Below the pieces are notes generated by a model. That model ran no database searches, had not been told where the DNA came from, and was given only the letters and a program-made list of their open reading frames with translations. Position numbers and translations under genes: made by a program. Positions 1 through 12,239 of a DNA stretch of 64,000 nucleotides are shown one piece after another. The first letter of the stretch is position 1; every line of letters starts with the position of its first letter. This stretch comes from Tubiluchus corallicola (lineage: Eukaryota; Priapulida; Priapulimorpha; Priapulimorphida; Tubiluchidae), in NCBI GenBank assembly GCA_030141605.1, contig JAQGDQ010000055.1:250001-314000 (forward strand), in the 5' to 3' direction.

Positions 1-79
1 TGTTTCTGGCGTCCCAGTTATTACTGGGCCAGCATGAGACAACGAAGTACAGCAGGAGCCTGCATCGGGTGGTCTTTAA

Positions 80-515
80 CCAAAGGTATGTTGGCAGTCT
101 TTGTATGACTTAGTAGTATTTAGTCAGAGGTACGTTGGCAGTCTTTGTATGACTTAGTAGTATTTAGTCAGAGGTATGTTGGCAGTCTTTTGTAAGACTA
201 GGTATATAACGAGAAATATGTTGGCAATGTTTGTTATGAGTGGGTAATGTTTAATCAAATGTATGCTAGCATTTTTTGCATAACTGTGCAGTATTTAACC
301 AAATGTATGTCTGCATTCTTTTGTATGACTGGATAGTATATAACCAAAGATATGCTGGCAATCTTTTGTATGAGTGTGATGGTATTTAACTTAAGGTATG
401 CTAGTATTCTTTTGTATAGCCCCGGTTGTGTTTAGCCAGACCTAAGTTGGCAAATTTTTGTATGACTGGGAGTGTTTAACCAGGCGTACGTTGGCAAAGT
501 TTGGTATGACTGACT
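80..515. repeat. Degenerate minisatellite, unit about 50 bp
   Basis: About nine diverged tandem copies share the core pattern TATGTTGGCAGTCTTTGTAT followed by GACT and an AT-rich stretch ending in TTTAACCAAA or TTTAGTCAGA. The first two units are almost identical and later ones drift, with point changes and small indels. It lies upstream of the first visible sulfotransferase exon, probably inside that gene's previous intron. No coding signal is seen. The first 75 bases of the window contain a short CCCAGT/ACTGGG hairpin and nothing else recognisable. Confidence 0.8.
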
Positions 516-697
516 GATCTTTCATTGCACGCCTATTCGCTGTAGACTGAAATCTCATACTGGTACCTGCAGTTATTGTGCTGTTTTAATAACCCGGTTT
601 CAGGGCACTGAAATGAAAAGTCGTTAAAAATATTTTTTACCTTGCAGAATTGCTTAAAAATCGCTATGAACTTTTGCTATTTTTATTGATTTTGCAG

Positions 698-854
698 AAG
701 TCCGCTTGGGTTGGAAATGCCATTGTCGTTTTCGATCTCACCTGATAAAGAAGCTTCTAGTACAACAGTTGCCAAACGTTGTGAAGAAGTCATACATTTC
801 GTATTTGTTAAAGTTCACAAAGCTGGGAGTGATACATTAGCCGTTATGTTTCAG
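698..854 (+). CDS. Gal3ST-type carbohydrate sulfotransferase, internal exon
   Basis: The exon is bounded by an acceptor (TTTTGCAG before 698) and a donor (CAG|GTAGGT after 854). It begins with the last base of a codon and ends in phase 0. It encodes a Ser/Thr-rich stem followed by FVFVKVHKAGSDTLAVMF. The KVHKAGSDT segment corresponds to the 5'-phosphosulfate-binding loop of the galactose-3-O-sulfotransferase family (family pattern K-T-H-K-T/A-x-S-S/D-T). That family transfers sulfate from PAPS to galactose on glycolipids or glycoproteins in the Golgi lumen. The N-terminal cytoplasmic tail and membrane anchor are not in this exon and must lie upstream, at least partly outside the window. The exon joins in frame to 5871-6899. 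Confidence 0.85.
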
Positions 855-958
855 GTAGGTTTAAGAACAAATTTCAAAAGTTACACGTTTTTTATGTTTA
901 GTAACTTGTTAAAAAACCGTAGTTATTACAAAAAGAAAATATACGCGATTAGACTATA

Positions 959-2500
959 AGCCTTTTCACAGTTCCGGCGATTGATGATGATCGTGAAATA
1001 CACTTGACAACACCTCGCAGCCTATGCTATGAACAGTTTTAACAGAAAGCTAGTTAAAACCTTACCTAGTTAATTTTTTCTTGCTCCCAAGCAAGATCCT
1101 GCTTGTAAATTACTCTACGCGCAGACTAATGATAATTAAGTATAGTCCACTGTTGGGAGCTAGTAGATTTTTATGGTGGGGGTGCAACTCTTTACCTCCC
1201 AACTCATCCACAAATCTGACTACCCTGTCGCGTCATCTTTTATTCACAATAAAAGGGTTGTGCAACATACGTGGGCGGTTGTTGTCCTACAATTTTCCAG
1301 AGGGCAACAAGGCATATGAACCAAAAATTTCAACGACACAGGTATAATTAATATGTCTTTAGAGAGGTTGCAATGTCGAAGGGCTCACTTGAAAAACCAG
1401 CGGGTCTAAGGCTTGATGTTACGTTTTACGGGGGTTTACTTAGGCATTATGGTTTTCCATGTTGACCATGACATACATAGATTCCAAACATTCCAACAAC
1501 AAAATCTTTTATGAAATGGAGGAAAAGATTATGATTAGGTTTACTATTTTTATTTACTTTTTACTCTGTTTAGATAAATCAGAACAGGTAATATTATCAA
1601 TAACAGTTTCGCATAAAAGCAGTTAATAATAACAAAAATGACAAAGTGAAAAGAAAACAAAATGTCTACTTATCAGTTAACCCTTCCCCTGAGAGGACAA
1701 GGACATGGGAGAGGAGTCCGCGGACGTAGCTCACTCCAGTCAGTCACAGCAACACATCAACGACTTCAAGTCTATGGCTATAACAATCAACGGTGATGAC
1801 GCCGGCTGCAGCACCAATCAAACATGAACTAAGGAATGGCTCACAAGTCTCTGTGGTTGACTCAGGATACGTCCACAATCCACAACGTCTGGACACTGGT
1901 GGCTAGTCACGCATTTCCATGTAGTTTAGAATAAGACACATCGTAGAAAGTTCCAACATCTCATCAGTCTGAATAAGGGTCCATCCACAACATCAAAACT
2001 GAAGTCGTTTGGTATCACCACTGATAGTCTCTTTATGTTAGATCAGTCAAATAGTAGATGTGCACAAGTTTAGTGCTTCAAAGACTCTTATAATCAAGTT
2101 TAGGATTTCAACCATTTTTTGTAGAGTAAAGTTAAAGTTAAGAGTTAACGCATTTTAGCTGCTTTCAGATTCAGCAGTTACACTGTACTCTCCTGGATAT
2201 CTGTGTCATGCACTTTCCAAGATCATGTTATGCATGGATAGGTTATAGTATATTACGAAAGGAGGGGTGATAGGTAGGAAGCCCTTCCCACACACTATAC
2301 TACAGCAAGATCTAGTTTAGCTATGTGTAAGAACCTTACATCCACGTAAAACAACTGAAGTTACTGAACTGACGTGGCAGACACAGCTTTGCCTTACACA
2401 CATGTCACGTGACGGTTGTAGTTAAGGCGCGTTGGTGTGGTACAATTAACGTTTGATCTACAGCAACTGCGCCTGCACACAACGAAACTGTGAAAAGGCT
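959..2500. mobile_element. TIR element family C, copy 1 (long or interrupted), TA target site
   Basis: The two ends are inverted copies of each other: AGCCTTTTCACAGTTCCG at the left and the reverse complement of CGAAACTGTGAAAAGGCT at the right. TA dinucleotides flank both ends (957-958 and 2501-2502), as for Tc1/mariner-type target duplications. Positions 959-1142 match the left part, and about 2339-2500 the right part, of the 392-bp copy at 15616-16007. The roughly 1.2 kb between them is unique. Either another sequence inserted into a short element, or this is a longer parent and the other copy is internally deleted. No transposase reading frame is visible. It lies in the sulfotransferase intron. 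Confidence 0.7.
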
Positions 2501-2502
2501 TA

Positions 2503-5500
2503 CTGTCCACACTTCTGTACGAAAATAAATTGAGTACTTTTGCATAAATTGTTACCGCTAGAATTGGATCTTGAATATTATTTTATCATGTAGCCTTTAG
2601 TGTACTTTTATTACTAATTTTCAAGGTAAGATAATAAAAACTGCAGTATTGGTATGCTGGTATCTGCATACTTTCAATTCCCTTGTCGTAGTGCCCCAAG
2701 ACATTCTTACTGTCTGTCATTAACCTTTTCACCTGCTTAATATTACACATGTGCGCCATGTGAATCCTCTTGTTATATAACGTGCCTTGATTTTTGACCT
2801 GAATTTATTATGTCATTGACACCAAATTTTTGTTTAAATAATCTGGAGCAATAAAAATTGAAGAAAAGTAAGGTTTAATGCCATTAATACCACAATATTT
2901 ACCAAAAATTTCGCTGTAATGTGATTTTTTTTAAAGTTTGCATTAAGAGGCAATGCATTTATGTGGGACTTGTATACTACATGTAGTTATGTGGTTTAAG
3001 TGCAGGCAATTTAAAAAAGGTACTTTTATAATACAATTTATAAACGCCTTCACGAGCTTTTAAGCTATATAAAATAATTACATGTATTGGGGCTACATAA
3101 GTTTGTCAGTGGTGGTGCGCCTTCACAACTTCACAAGTGAATATAAGTTTTATTTGAAATATATAGAAAATGCCCTCCTTTTACGTTCCGCACGTCTACC
3201 ATTGGTCATTGATGACCAAATTTAACAAAAAATATCTTTGCGAGGGGGAGATGGGCACCCCCCTCTGATATCCGAGGAAAGCGCTTATTTCAGACAAGAC
3301 AGACAACCTGCAAATAATAAACGCAGGCAGGCGAAAACAAATGCTTCAGACACAAGGATAAATCAGAATTCTAAACGCTTTTATTAAAACTTATAAAGAT
3401 ACAAAATAACACAAAATTCTTTGTAAAAAAATTTTAACACAAAAGCGGTTTTGTTTCCGTCTACAAATGTAGTTCCCAACTCCTCCGCCTCCCTGCCAGA
3501 TAGTTCCATATTAAAAAAAAGGAAATTGTTGTTCTCTATGTTCCTCGTGAATATTTAACTGACTCGCGACAAAATAAGCCCGAATGGGCTAGTACAGGCT
3601 GAAGTCTGGGGCCCCAAACTTGAGGGGCACGCTAAAAGATTCAAATGTAATTCTTGTTTTTGAAAAATGAGTTTAGCATTTTAATATTATTCCTGAATGC
3701 ATTTAACTTCGACTTTTTTCATAAAATTCTAACTTTAAAAAAGGAGGCCGGGTAGTATGAAAACCAAAATGTTAAAAAAGTGGCCTCTGTTGACAAGGTC
3801 CCACCCATAATTTTATTAGCCTAGGGGCCACGAAAGCAAACAATAGCTTCAAAGAGATGATTTCCAAATTTGGAAGGCTGTAAATTTATAAGGCCGTGTT
3901 TCAGAACAGTTTTTAATAGAAGTTAGCTTGTTGGAAGTCAGACTACTATCTCTGCATTTCTGTAAGGAGGTTTTTGTAAGACAGTACAGTATAACCTGAA
4001 TAACTTGAAAGCGCTTTATTATCAAAACAGGAAGCGATCAGTAAAAATATTTTAGGTAAACTGAAAGGAGGGAGCTGCTCATTACGTAGCAAACTGTTGG
4101 AATGATAAGAGTTCATTCATTAATCATACAGTAGATGGCACTGTAATGTTATAATTTATTTGGCGCCGGAGTGCACGTTCATTGTTTTTGTTTCAGACAA
4201 TAATCAATGGAGATCCAGTCACTTGTATCAGGTTTTATTTCACTTATATTAAACAATCCTGCCATCGCAACTGTCGAATATAACTGTTTTGTAATCGATT
4301 CTTTGACTGATATCAACAGTTAAGGAAATTTCTAGTTAATCACAGGAAATCACAGTTAAGTGAAATCATAAATGAAATACAATAGACCGTCTTTAGTCAG
4401 TTTGACTTACACGTCAAATATACAAAGTGTCGCTATGATTGATACAGGTTTGCTTCGCTGAGTTTCTTATATAAACTGAATGAAAACTTAACGTTCATTT
4501 AATATGCATTAGTGCATTCCGGAAAAGTTAAGAAATCAGGTAATGTAGGGCGTTGTACTGCTGTAAAAACATTTGCACCTGTTATTTTAAAGCTGTGCTA
4601 TAACTTTCATAATCTTTTATTGCCTGGTGCCCTGGAGGCAAGTTGAAAGGTACATCAAAATTTTGTAGATAAGGTTAACTGCAGAAAATTTGACCTAGAA
4701 CTGCTGAAACAAAATTATAAGCAGGTGGTTTATAAACTGCAATTTATTTTTCTGATGCAAAAAGGGATCTATTGCATGTTAAAATAAATGCCGGTCACTT
4801 GATTTTTGACAAAAGAAATCATTTACTTTGACAACCATTGAACAAAAATTTACAAAATCTAAACGTAACATCATGGTATGCAAAATTTAAAAACAAAATA
4901 TTTTAGTATTCAAAAATGGTAACTGAAATCATATAATTTGCAGATTTTAGGTGGTTGTGTTCTGTGATTCTGTGTATTCTATGTAAAGAAGTGCCTCTTA
5001 TGTGCTTGTACTTGAATTTGTTCCAAAGTCACTGCCACGTATCTTTGAAGCTGCAATGTGCTTTTCCTCTGGATCGTTCGTAAAAACGTTATTGACTAGC
5101 TAATTACAACTTTACATCCTATCCAAGAACCAGATTCCAAGAAATGTTGTGAGACACTTATATTTCAACTTGTTAGCTTTGCACCTGTCACGCACAGGGC
5201 TACCTGTAGACCTAAACGACTGACAGACAACCTGTAACAGCAACGAGCAAAAAAATTCCTGACTTTCCGTGACTATTTCCGTTCATTAATCCTGCTATTT
5301 TCTGTCATTATGACTATGTAAACAATCACAGAAATCATCTGTCTAGAAGTTGCAAATTATGTCACAAAAACTGCCGTTTTAGTACTGAGCATTTTGTTTT
5401 TAAAATTTGTATACAAAATAGCACGAAATTAGTTACCTATTTTTTATAAAAACTTATCAAACTTTTGGGGGAAATTGACAGTGCGCTGCTTTTCTTCAAC

Positions 5501-5870
5501 CCAGAGACGTCATTGGCTGAAGAATGGGCATTAAAAATGGGAGCGCCCAAACATTGAATGATCGCGGCTTTTAGGTGATTTTACTATTACATGAGGCGCT
5601 TATTGCAGTTTTATCACTAAATGCTAAAATTTTTCACGAACACTGAAATAAACTTAACTTTCTAGAAGGCTTGTCCTTACCTTTAAACTGCATAATATGA
5701 TTGCAATTATTCTTTTTCCAAAAGACGGGTTAGCAATTTTTTTTTAAACTAGGGTATTTTAATCCAATTAGAATCCAAATTGTAAAATCGGTAATTCAAA
5801 TGTCATGTCCTGTTTGGTTGGTTGTTCTCTTCTTAATCTTGAAAATAACATTTGCTTCTGATCATTTCAG
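2503..5870. other. Rest of sulfotransferase intron; no gene seen
   Basis: This 3.4 kb of AT-rich DNA has no reading frame of note on either strand and no RNA gene I can recognise. It ends with an ordinary acceptor (ATCATTTCAG) immediately before the exon at 5871. Confidence 0.6.
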
Positions 5871-6899
5871 AGATTTGGACATGAGAGGAATTTGACTTTC
5901 ATACTTCCCACGCACGAGTGGGACCTTCGCTGGCCATACAACATGCGCCAGAAAGACTACCTTCCTCTAAAGACGAAGGAGTTCAACATACTCACCTATC
6001 ATTGTCTATACAATAGGACGTTAATGCGTCATTTGATGCCAAAACAGACCAAATATATTGCCATACTCAGAGAACCGTACACCCAATTCAAATCTGCCTT
6101 CAATTACTTCAATCTTGCGGGCAAAATGAAGGATCGGAATATCTCCCGACTTCATCCGTCTGAAAATTTCGACTTGTTCTTATCCAATCCAGACTTCTAC
6201 GCCAAACAACTGAAGATTCGGTATCAGCCGAATTTTATTGCGTTCGATCTCGGATATCCACCAGAAGACCGAAACGACTTGCACAAAATTTTCCTGTTTG
6301 TCAAACAACTGGACATGGACTTTGACTTGATGATGATCATGGAGTATTTTGAAGAGTCTTTGGTTCTTTTACGGCGACAGTTCTGTTGGCCATTGAGGTC
6401 CATACTTTACATTTCCAAGAACGTGCGAAAGTACAAGAACTTCGTCACCAAGACTAATGTGAACGACGAACATGAGGCATACTACCGGTTGTTGCACCGA
6501 AAATGGAGTCAAATTGATTACATCTTATACGATCATTTTAACGAAACTTTCTGGAAAAAGATGGCGTCACATAGTGATATTAATGAAGAAGTGGCATATT
6601 TTAAAGAACTTAACACGAATGTGACCACTTACTGTATGACGCCCTTGAACAGACGGGAAAAGTTTTACAAAGTGGACTCTTGCAAATGGACAGAAACATT
6701 CATAGTTAAAGCAGATATGTGTGAGCGCATGAGAAATCATGTGCTTGGTTATATAAAAGTTTTAAAAGGCGTTTACAATGAAACAGTGCCAATAACTCAG
6801 GTAAACTCTTCAAGTAGTTCTGGTCAAATCTGTACACAGAATGGACAGGACCCGCTACCAAAACATTGTCTTGTAAATAAACATTTGACTAATGTATAG
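5871..6899 (+). CDS. Gal3ST-type carbohydrate sulfotransferase, last coding exon
   Basis: The exon starts in phase 0 after the acceptor ending TTTCAG and reads RFGHERNLTFILPTHEW, which continues the previous exon exactly as in the galactose-3-O-sulfotransferase family. It encodes 342 residues to a TAG stop. The segment ILREPYTQFKSAF matches the family's 3'-phosphate-binding region for PAPS. The rest is rich in aromatic and basic residues typical of these Golgi enzymes and carries candidate N-glycosylation sequons (for example NETF, NVTT). The two exons give 394 residues, close to the lumenal part of known members (about 400-480 for the whole protein), so only the membrane anchor and start are missing. 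The last 30 residues are Ser/Gln-rich and look unconserved. Which family paralog it is, and the exact acceptor sugar, cannot be told from this sequence. Candidate AATAAA polyadenylation signals lie at 7545 and 7589. Confidence 0.87.
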   Translation, partial: RFGHERNLTFILPTHEWDLRWPYNMRQKDYLPLKTKEFNILTYHCLYNRTLMRHLMPKQTKYIAILREPYTQFKSAFNYFNLAGKMKDRNISRLHPSENFDLFLSNPDFYAKQLKIRYQPNFIAFDLGYPPEDRNDLHKIFLFVKQLDMDFDLMMIMEYFEESLVLLRRQFCWPLRSILYISKNVRKYKNFVTKTNVNDEHEAYYRLLHRKWSQIDYILYDHFNETFWKKMASHSDINEEVAYFKELNTNVTTYCMTPLNRREKFYKVDSCKWTETFIVKADMCERMRNHVLGYIKVLKGVYNETVPITQVNSSSSSGQICTQNGQDPLPKHCLVNKHLTNV

Positions 6900-7764
6900 C
6901 ATTAGTGTGCTCATTTTGTTGTCAAAGTAGCACTTTTGCTCCAAATGTTCTGAATGGTGACAAGAAATCATTATTTGTCATGGGATCATTGTGATATGAG
7001 TACAAAAAACAGATTGCTTTGCAGCGTCCCCTGTTAGCAGACTTAGTAAGTATCAGGCAGCGTTCAGTGAACCATGGCCCATTAATGCAGTGTGATCATA
7101 GAGGTGTGATCATCTGCTAAACAACGACGAATTGTCTTGACATAAAATTGTAAACAAAGTTGTTTGATAAAATAATAATTGCGTGACAATAATTTGTGCA
7201 CTGAAATTGAAAAACTGTTAGAAAACGAGATGCATGTGCTAACAGAAACAAGAAAACAACAAAGACGACATTACCCAATGGTGCTTTGATTGTTGTTTTA
7301 AATGTATTAACGATTTTTCTTTTATGTTTTGACTGCGATTATCAGTGTTCGTAGATCACGATGGAAATTACTACAAAATTATTAATGTGTTTTTATGAAA
7401 GGTGTGCCCAAATGTGCTTGTATAAATTAATGTTAAAATAATAATAATTGTTAAATGTTTGAAAAATTAATTAGCATATTAGATTTATAATAATTGATCT
7501 ATGGCAGTTTGGAAAAAAGATGATATGTCAGCAGGCAATTAGCAAATAAATGTATAATTAAAATCACCCTGGTTGTTACAAATATATGAATAAACACGTT
7601 CATTAGATCAGCACGGGTAGAAATAAATTTTAAGTAACATTTTCGTAATAATATGATTATGCATTTAATTTTGCTTAAATCAGATGTTGTAGTATTGTAA
7701 GTTTATCAAATATTACCGCAATCATAAACGTTTTTTGTTGCTCTGTGGGCATCAGTGTCCAGGT
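6900..7764. other. 3' flank of sulfotransferase; no gene seen
   Basis: The region is AT-rich and probably contains the 3' untranslated region. AATAAA occurs at 7545-7550 and again at 7589-7594; either could serve as the polyadenylation signal, but nothing here decides it. Confidence 0.4.
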
Positions 7765-8405
7765 GGTGGTAGTCCAGGCTGGAGGCTGCAGAGTAGACAA
7801 CACATTTAACTAGTTCATAAAGCAAACCCGGATCCAATCTTAAACTGTAGGTAAAAATAATCTGCTCTTTAAAATATTGAAAGGAAACATACTATTTTTT
7901 AAAATAACTTACGCGAAAAAACATCACTACACAAACACAATTTCACGTTCGCACCACTAGTTCTTCGCTGTTACATGCATTTCGCTATTCGTTAGTTAGA
8001 CGGGCACTAGTTCCTGCATAATTTCGGTCACTCGTTGCACAAAAAACAGGCGCTGTAGCTCTCAATTCGATAGCTCATGCGTGAGCACAGCGGTAAATTT
8101 GAAATTTGAATTTTTATCTTAAAACATGCCTAGTTTTAGTACAACACACTGAATATCTTACAGTAGCAATGTACTTCAACATTCGCGTTGCAACATGTGC
8201 ACCACGCTTGTGGAATATTTTTGCTGCTGAAAATTATGTTAGTTTGTGATGTCATCAATAGTTGGGTTCGCCTGCCGTTAATTAAGTCTTTAACCTATTA
8301 TTTAAGTATCAGAAGCGCTTTTGCAGTATTAATTTTTATTAAAATGTATATCTTTTATCGGACTTGAAAATGAGGTAGTATATGAAAAATCATCCTGTCT
8401 TCCTT
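7765..8405 (-). repeat. Dispersed repeat family A, copy 1
   Basis: About 640 bp matches, in reverse orientation, the copy at 40467-41112 over its whole length, and partly matches 16990-17445 and 63205-63500. Shared landmarks are GGCTGGAGGCTGCAGAGTAG at one end, GAAATTTGAATTTTTATCTT in the middle and ATGAAAAATCATCCTGTCTT at the other end. The ends are not inverted copies of each other and no long reading frame is seen, so it may be a SINE or a non-autonomous LINE derivative. The class is not resolved. Confidence 0.75.
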
Positions 8406-8535
8406 CAAGTAGTTGAAAAGTAAAACGCCTTAATTTCGAAACAGAATTTTTAGAGCCAAACAGGAATGTCTTACCGAACTGTTGTTTGAATGCTAGAAAA
8501 AACAAGTAACACTTAACCAGTATGACACAGACAAA

Positions 8536-8674
<139 letters not shown>

Positions 8675-8800
8675 TATTTCAGGTTATAAAACATTCTATA
8701 ATTATACAAATGTTTACAAATTTACAGAAAAACTGAAATAGAACTGACCGCATAAAATAATTACAAATTCAGTAAAGTTAATACTCCTAAAGGTTATAAA

Positions 8801-9257
8801 TTAACCCTTTCAGTCCCAAATTATTTTTTTAATAAGAAAACCTTTTTTGGCATGGTGCTTTTGTTCAGTATGTCCATCTTGTTTACACATAATAATAATG
8901 TTTTTTCTACCTGTGCCCGCGTGCTAAATATAGCCTGCATCCCACGGGATACATTGGGATTCAATGGAAGCATGAAATGTGCTTCATTTTGCAACTGCTG
9001 ATAATTTAAGACATTTAGTATGCATGCTATGCTGATCTGTACAAAGTCGTCTCTAAAATGCTGAAACCTTGCGCAGTTTTTATGCTATGTAGATTTTCTA
9101 GTTTGCCATTTTATCACCATTTTTAGTCTATTGTTATTGGCTTAAATAAAAATAACTATTAACAGATCAAATGACTGTCAGTTTGAAAATTTTATTAATT
9201 TTAAAGGCAGAAAATATTCTCGTATCCCACAGGATACAACGGGTATGAAAGGGTTAA
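8801..9257. mobile_element. piggyBac-type MITE with TTAA target duplication
   Basis: TTAA at 8801-8804 is followed by CCCTTTCAGTCCC, and the other end reads GGGTATGAAAGGG followed by TTAA at 9254-9257. This gives imperfect terminal inverted repeats starting with CCC and a TTAA duplication, the signature of piggyBac-superfamily elements. The 449-bp interior has no transposase frame. It contains two related palindromic motifs (ATCCCACGGGAT and TATCCCACAGGATA), which could be subterminal transposase-binding sites; that role is inferred. Confidence 0.75.
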
Positions 9258-9599
9258 GAAGCTGAAAATGTTCAGTCCATAATTTGAACATTTATGAATC
9301 ATCATGTTTTACATGCGATTTGTATATCACATTAGAATTCACAACTTTGACTACATTGATGTTATTTAAAAGCAACAATAGATTTCTAAGATTCTATTCA
9401 CATTTTCTACGTAAACGAATAAATTGTGATAGTCGGAGGTACGTGCACTTATCAGGGGTGCATTAAAATCAAATCTTAATTTGAAGATTTTTGTATTTCA
9501 TTGTTATTATGTTAACCGGATAGAGTTGAAAGCACCTACATTGTATCTAATCCATCTACTACTACAATAGTAATTAGAACAACACCTCTTAAACAGCAT

Positions 9600-10240
9600 C
9601 TTTTGAACATAAAAAGGGGAACTTGAAAATTTCCTAAGCAAAGACTTGACAGGTACAAGTATGACAAACTTTTTATTTGTTTTCATTTTAAATCTCCCGC
9701 GATGCTGTTCCGATCGCGCCATTATATGACGTCATATACGCACAACATAAATCAGGGGAAGAAAAGGTAATGTTAGACTATGTCGCAAAAAACTTTCCAT
9801 GCAAAGTTATATTACTTAGCATTTCACTTACCTGCTTAAAGATTTAAGTAACTAGAAAAGAAAATTATTAATTATTTAAAATGTTTTCACCAATTGCTAA
9901 AATGTTGTTGACTCACTTCCAAGGTGCACCACTCACTAGCCAAAAACGTATTTTTAATCTTATTGATAAGATACAGTGATTTAAAATTTTACTTAGTCAG
10001 TAACGTGTGCGCTACGAATGCTCTGATTATTTTTTTCAAACTTTACTCAGTGTTATCTTAACTTGTTTCAATTGACTTATCGTCAAAATGGCTGCGTCTA
10101 ACGGTCATCGCGGGAGTTTAAATTTACAAGTTTTACATAGCGGTGCCGCCGATGCAAGCTCTGTATTGAAAAAGGTAATATGTAAGTGGTATAAAATTTC
10201 AAGTCGAATTTTTCAAGCTTTATGTAAGTGGAGGGTTTTC
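9600..10240. repeat. Palindromic dispersed repeat family B, copy 1
   Basis: Two inverted arms of about 40 bp (9687-9731 and 10082-10121) share TTTAAA, CTCCCGCGATG, CCATT and TGACG in that order. The interior and both outer flanks recur at 18400-18990 and 22300-22960. Short divergent reading frames start in each arm (ATGGCGCGATCGG leftward, ATGGCTGCGTCTAAC rightward), the right one ending at a donor-like AAAAAG|GTAATA. This could be a MITE with its flanks co-amplified, or a mobile unit with a bidirectional promoter; neither is established. Confidence 0.65.
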
Positions 10241-10303
10241 TTGTGCTTTAACATATCTTTCAGCTGTACTTCGCTATGTATGCTTCACTATGTATACAAA
10301 TGA

Positions 10304-11456
10304 ATACACTATGAATATACTATGTATAGAATAATAAATTCTACAGATTGCCCATTTTGACTGTAAACAATATCTAATAACTACAAAAATTTGAGGGAAC
10401 TTGTAATGAAATTTTTGAAGTAGTCAAGGACATTGTTGATTTAGATAATCATCAGTATGGTTTTCTTACAAAAATAAAGTTAAAAAACTTCTATTATTAT
10501 TAAAAACTGAACTGCCAGGAAAAATGATTTTAAATGTAATTTTGACCTATAAACGTTCGAGCAACTGCTTTTAGTCGCTTGGTAAGTAGAGTTATTCTAT
10601 ATACATACACGAATGTTTTATAAGCCCAAATATTTACATATTTACATCATTTATAATAAAATGTTGAAGTAAAATGCATATGTTGAAGGAAAAGAAAATT
10701 CTTTTGAAGTGAAGTACTTATAGGGAAAATTGATTTGTTAGTCGTTTATCGTACATGAGCTGTGTATTTTGGGATTGTTAGAGACTACAGATTAGTGAAT
10801 TTAATTTTTAACGTTAATTTTTGTTATGTGATTTAATGTTTTTGTTTCTCGACTTTTCTAATGCTACTATACCGTAATATTTTTACTCCTTTCTTGAAGT
10901 ATTTCAATGCAGATTTTACTTTCACTCTGTAAACCATTATGAGAGACAATGCGTTTAGCTGTGTTTAGACGTCACCATTTTTGCAACAAAATCTTACCTG
11001 TTCTATTACCTTTTTTAATTTTTCAATATTGTTCCAGGAACTTGTTAGCGAACAGACAAGTCAGACCGTATCAGCACGCAAACTTTTGACGAGTTTTTAG
11101 TTGTCTGTAACAAACTTAGATTTTTGCAATTTTAAGTAACAGCCGATATTCACATGTGCAATTTAAAGAGTGTGAAAACACGCAAATGTTTAAACCAAAT
11201 TATTAAACACTAGTAAATCGAAGACAGAGTTTGAAAAATGTTTATTACGACTGCATTGAGTATAACGAACATAACGAAACAATCCAACTTTTCTCAAGTT
11301 TTTTTATCGACAAAAATATAATAGATGGTGATGAAGATGATTAATCTTTTATTTTAAAATATATATACACTTGAGTAGGTCTCTACGTGTGTGCGAAGTT
11401 TAACTTAATTACACATACTTATATACGTTGATACATTAGTTATACAATGAAAATAT
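10304..11456. other. Intergenic; no gene seen
   Basis: AT-rich sequence with no credible reading frame, RNA gene or repeat that I can recognise. Confidence 0.5.
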
Positions 11457-11597
11457 ACTCAATTTCTACAAAGTATACATAATAAATAATATTTCGTACA
11501 TAAGATGTCGGAAATAGTGCCTTCTGCTAAATCTCTTCTGAATTTTTTGCATGCAAATGAAATATTATTTATTATGTATACTTTGTAGAAATTGAGT
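11457..11597. repeat. Perfect 39-bp inverted repeat, 63-bp spacer
   Basis: Positions 11457-11495 and 11559-11597 are exact reverse complements over 39 bases, beginning ACTCAATTTCTACAAAGTAT on the left arm. A transcript would fold into a long hairpin. Arms this perfect suggest recent origin or gene conversion, for example the ends of a small TIR element; no target duplication was identified. Confidence 0.9.
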
Positions 11598-12239
11598 GTT
11601 TTTTGGATAAGTTTTGTAAAAACATTTTGTTTGAAGCGGAAATAAATATTACAATTACAATTACAAAAGTTTTGTCTTTTTTCTTAGCTTACAAGGTCCT
11701 AGTGCAGTAATAAAATGTTCATTATTTGCAATTGTTTGCTGCTCCGACATGCCACAAACACAAGGTCCACTATTTAGAAATGACAGTCTGAGAAAAGTCT
11801 CGAAAATTGTCCTGCCCTGTTAAAAACTGATAGCCGATATTTTAATTAGCCACTCAGAAAACAAGCAACGCGAATTAAATCATGCACAAGATTACGCACA
11901 TGGTTCAACGAATCATTTGTTACTGTGATTACCAGATGTATTAAAAGAAAAGCAGAACATGCCAAATTTTAAATTACTGTCACGCCAATGTGAATCAAAT
12001 CTTGTCAGAAGAAGAAAATTAATAAGTAACTCTGTTAAAGAAATTAAACTTAATTGGATAGTAAAGGTTACCTAAAGGCAGCAGGCGTAATTTAACCAAA
12101 GTCTCTCTATTACGCTAGGTGGATCTAATAAAAAGCATTGATTCCAGAAGAATTAGATGAAACATAATGAATAAGGAAATATAATAGAAATGAAGAACGT
12201 TATTCCTTGTTTTGTTTATACGAAAAAAAGTGCTAACAA

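Noticed and set aside
1081-1347. 88-residue + strand frame
   Set aside because: It opens at a non-ATG codon inside the TIR element and resembles nothing.
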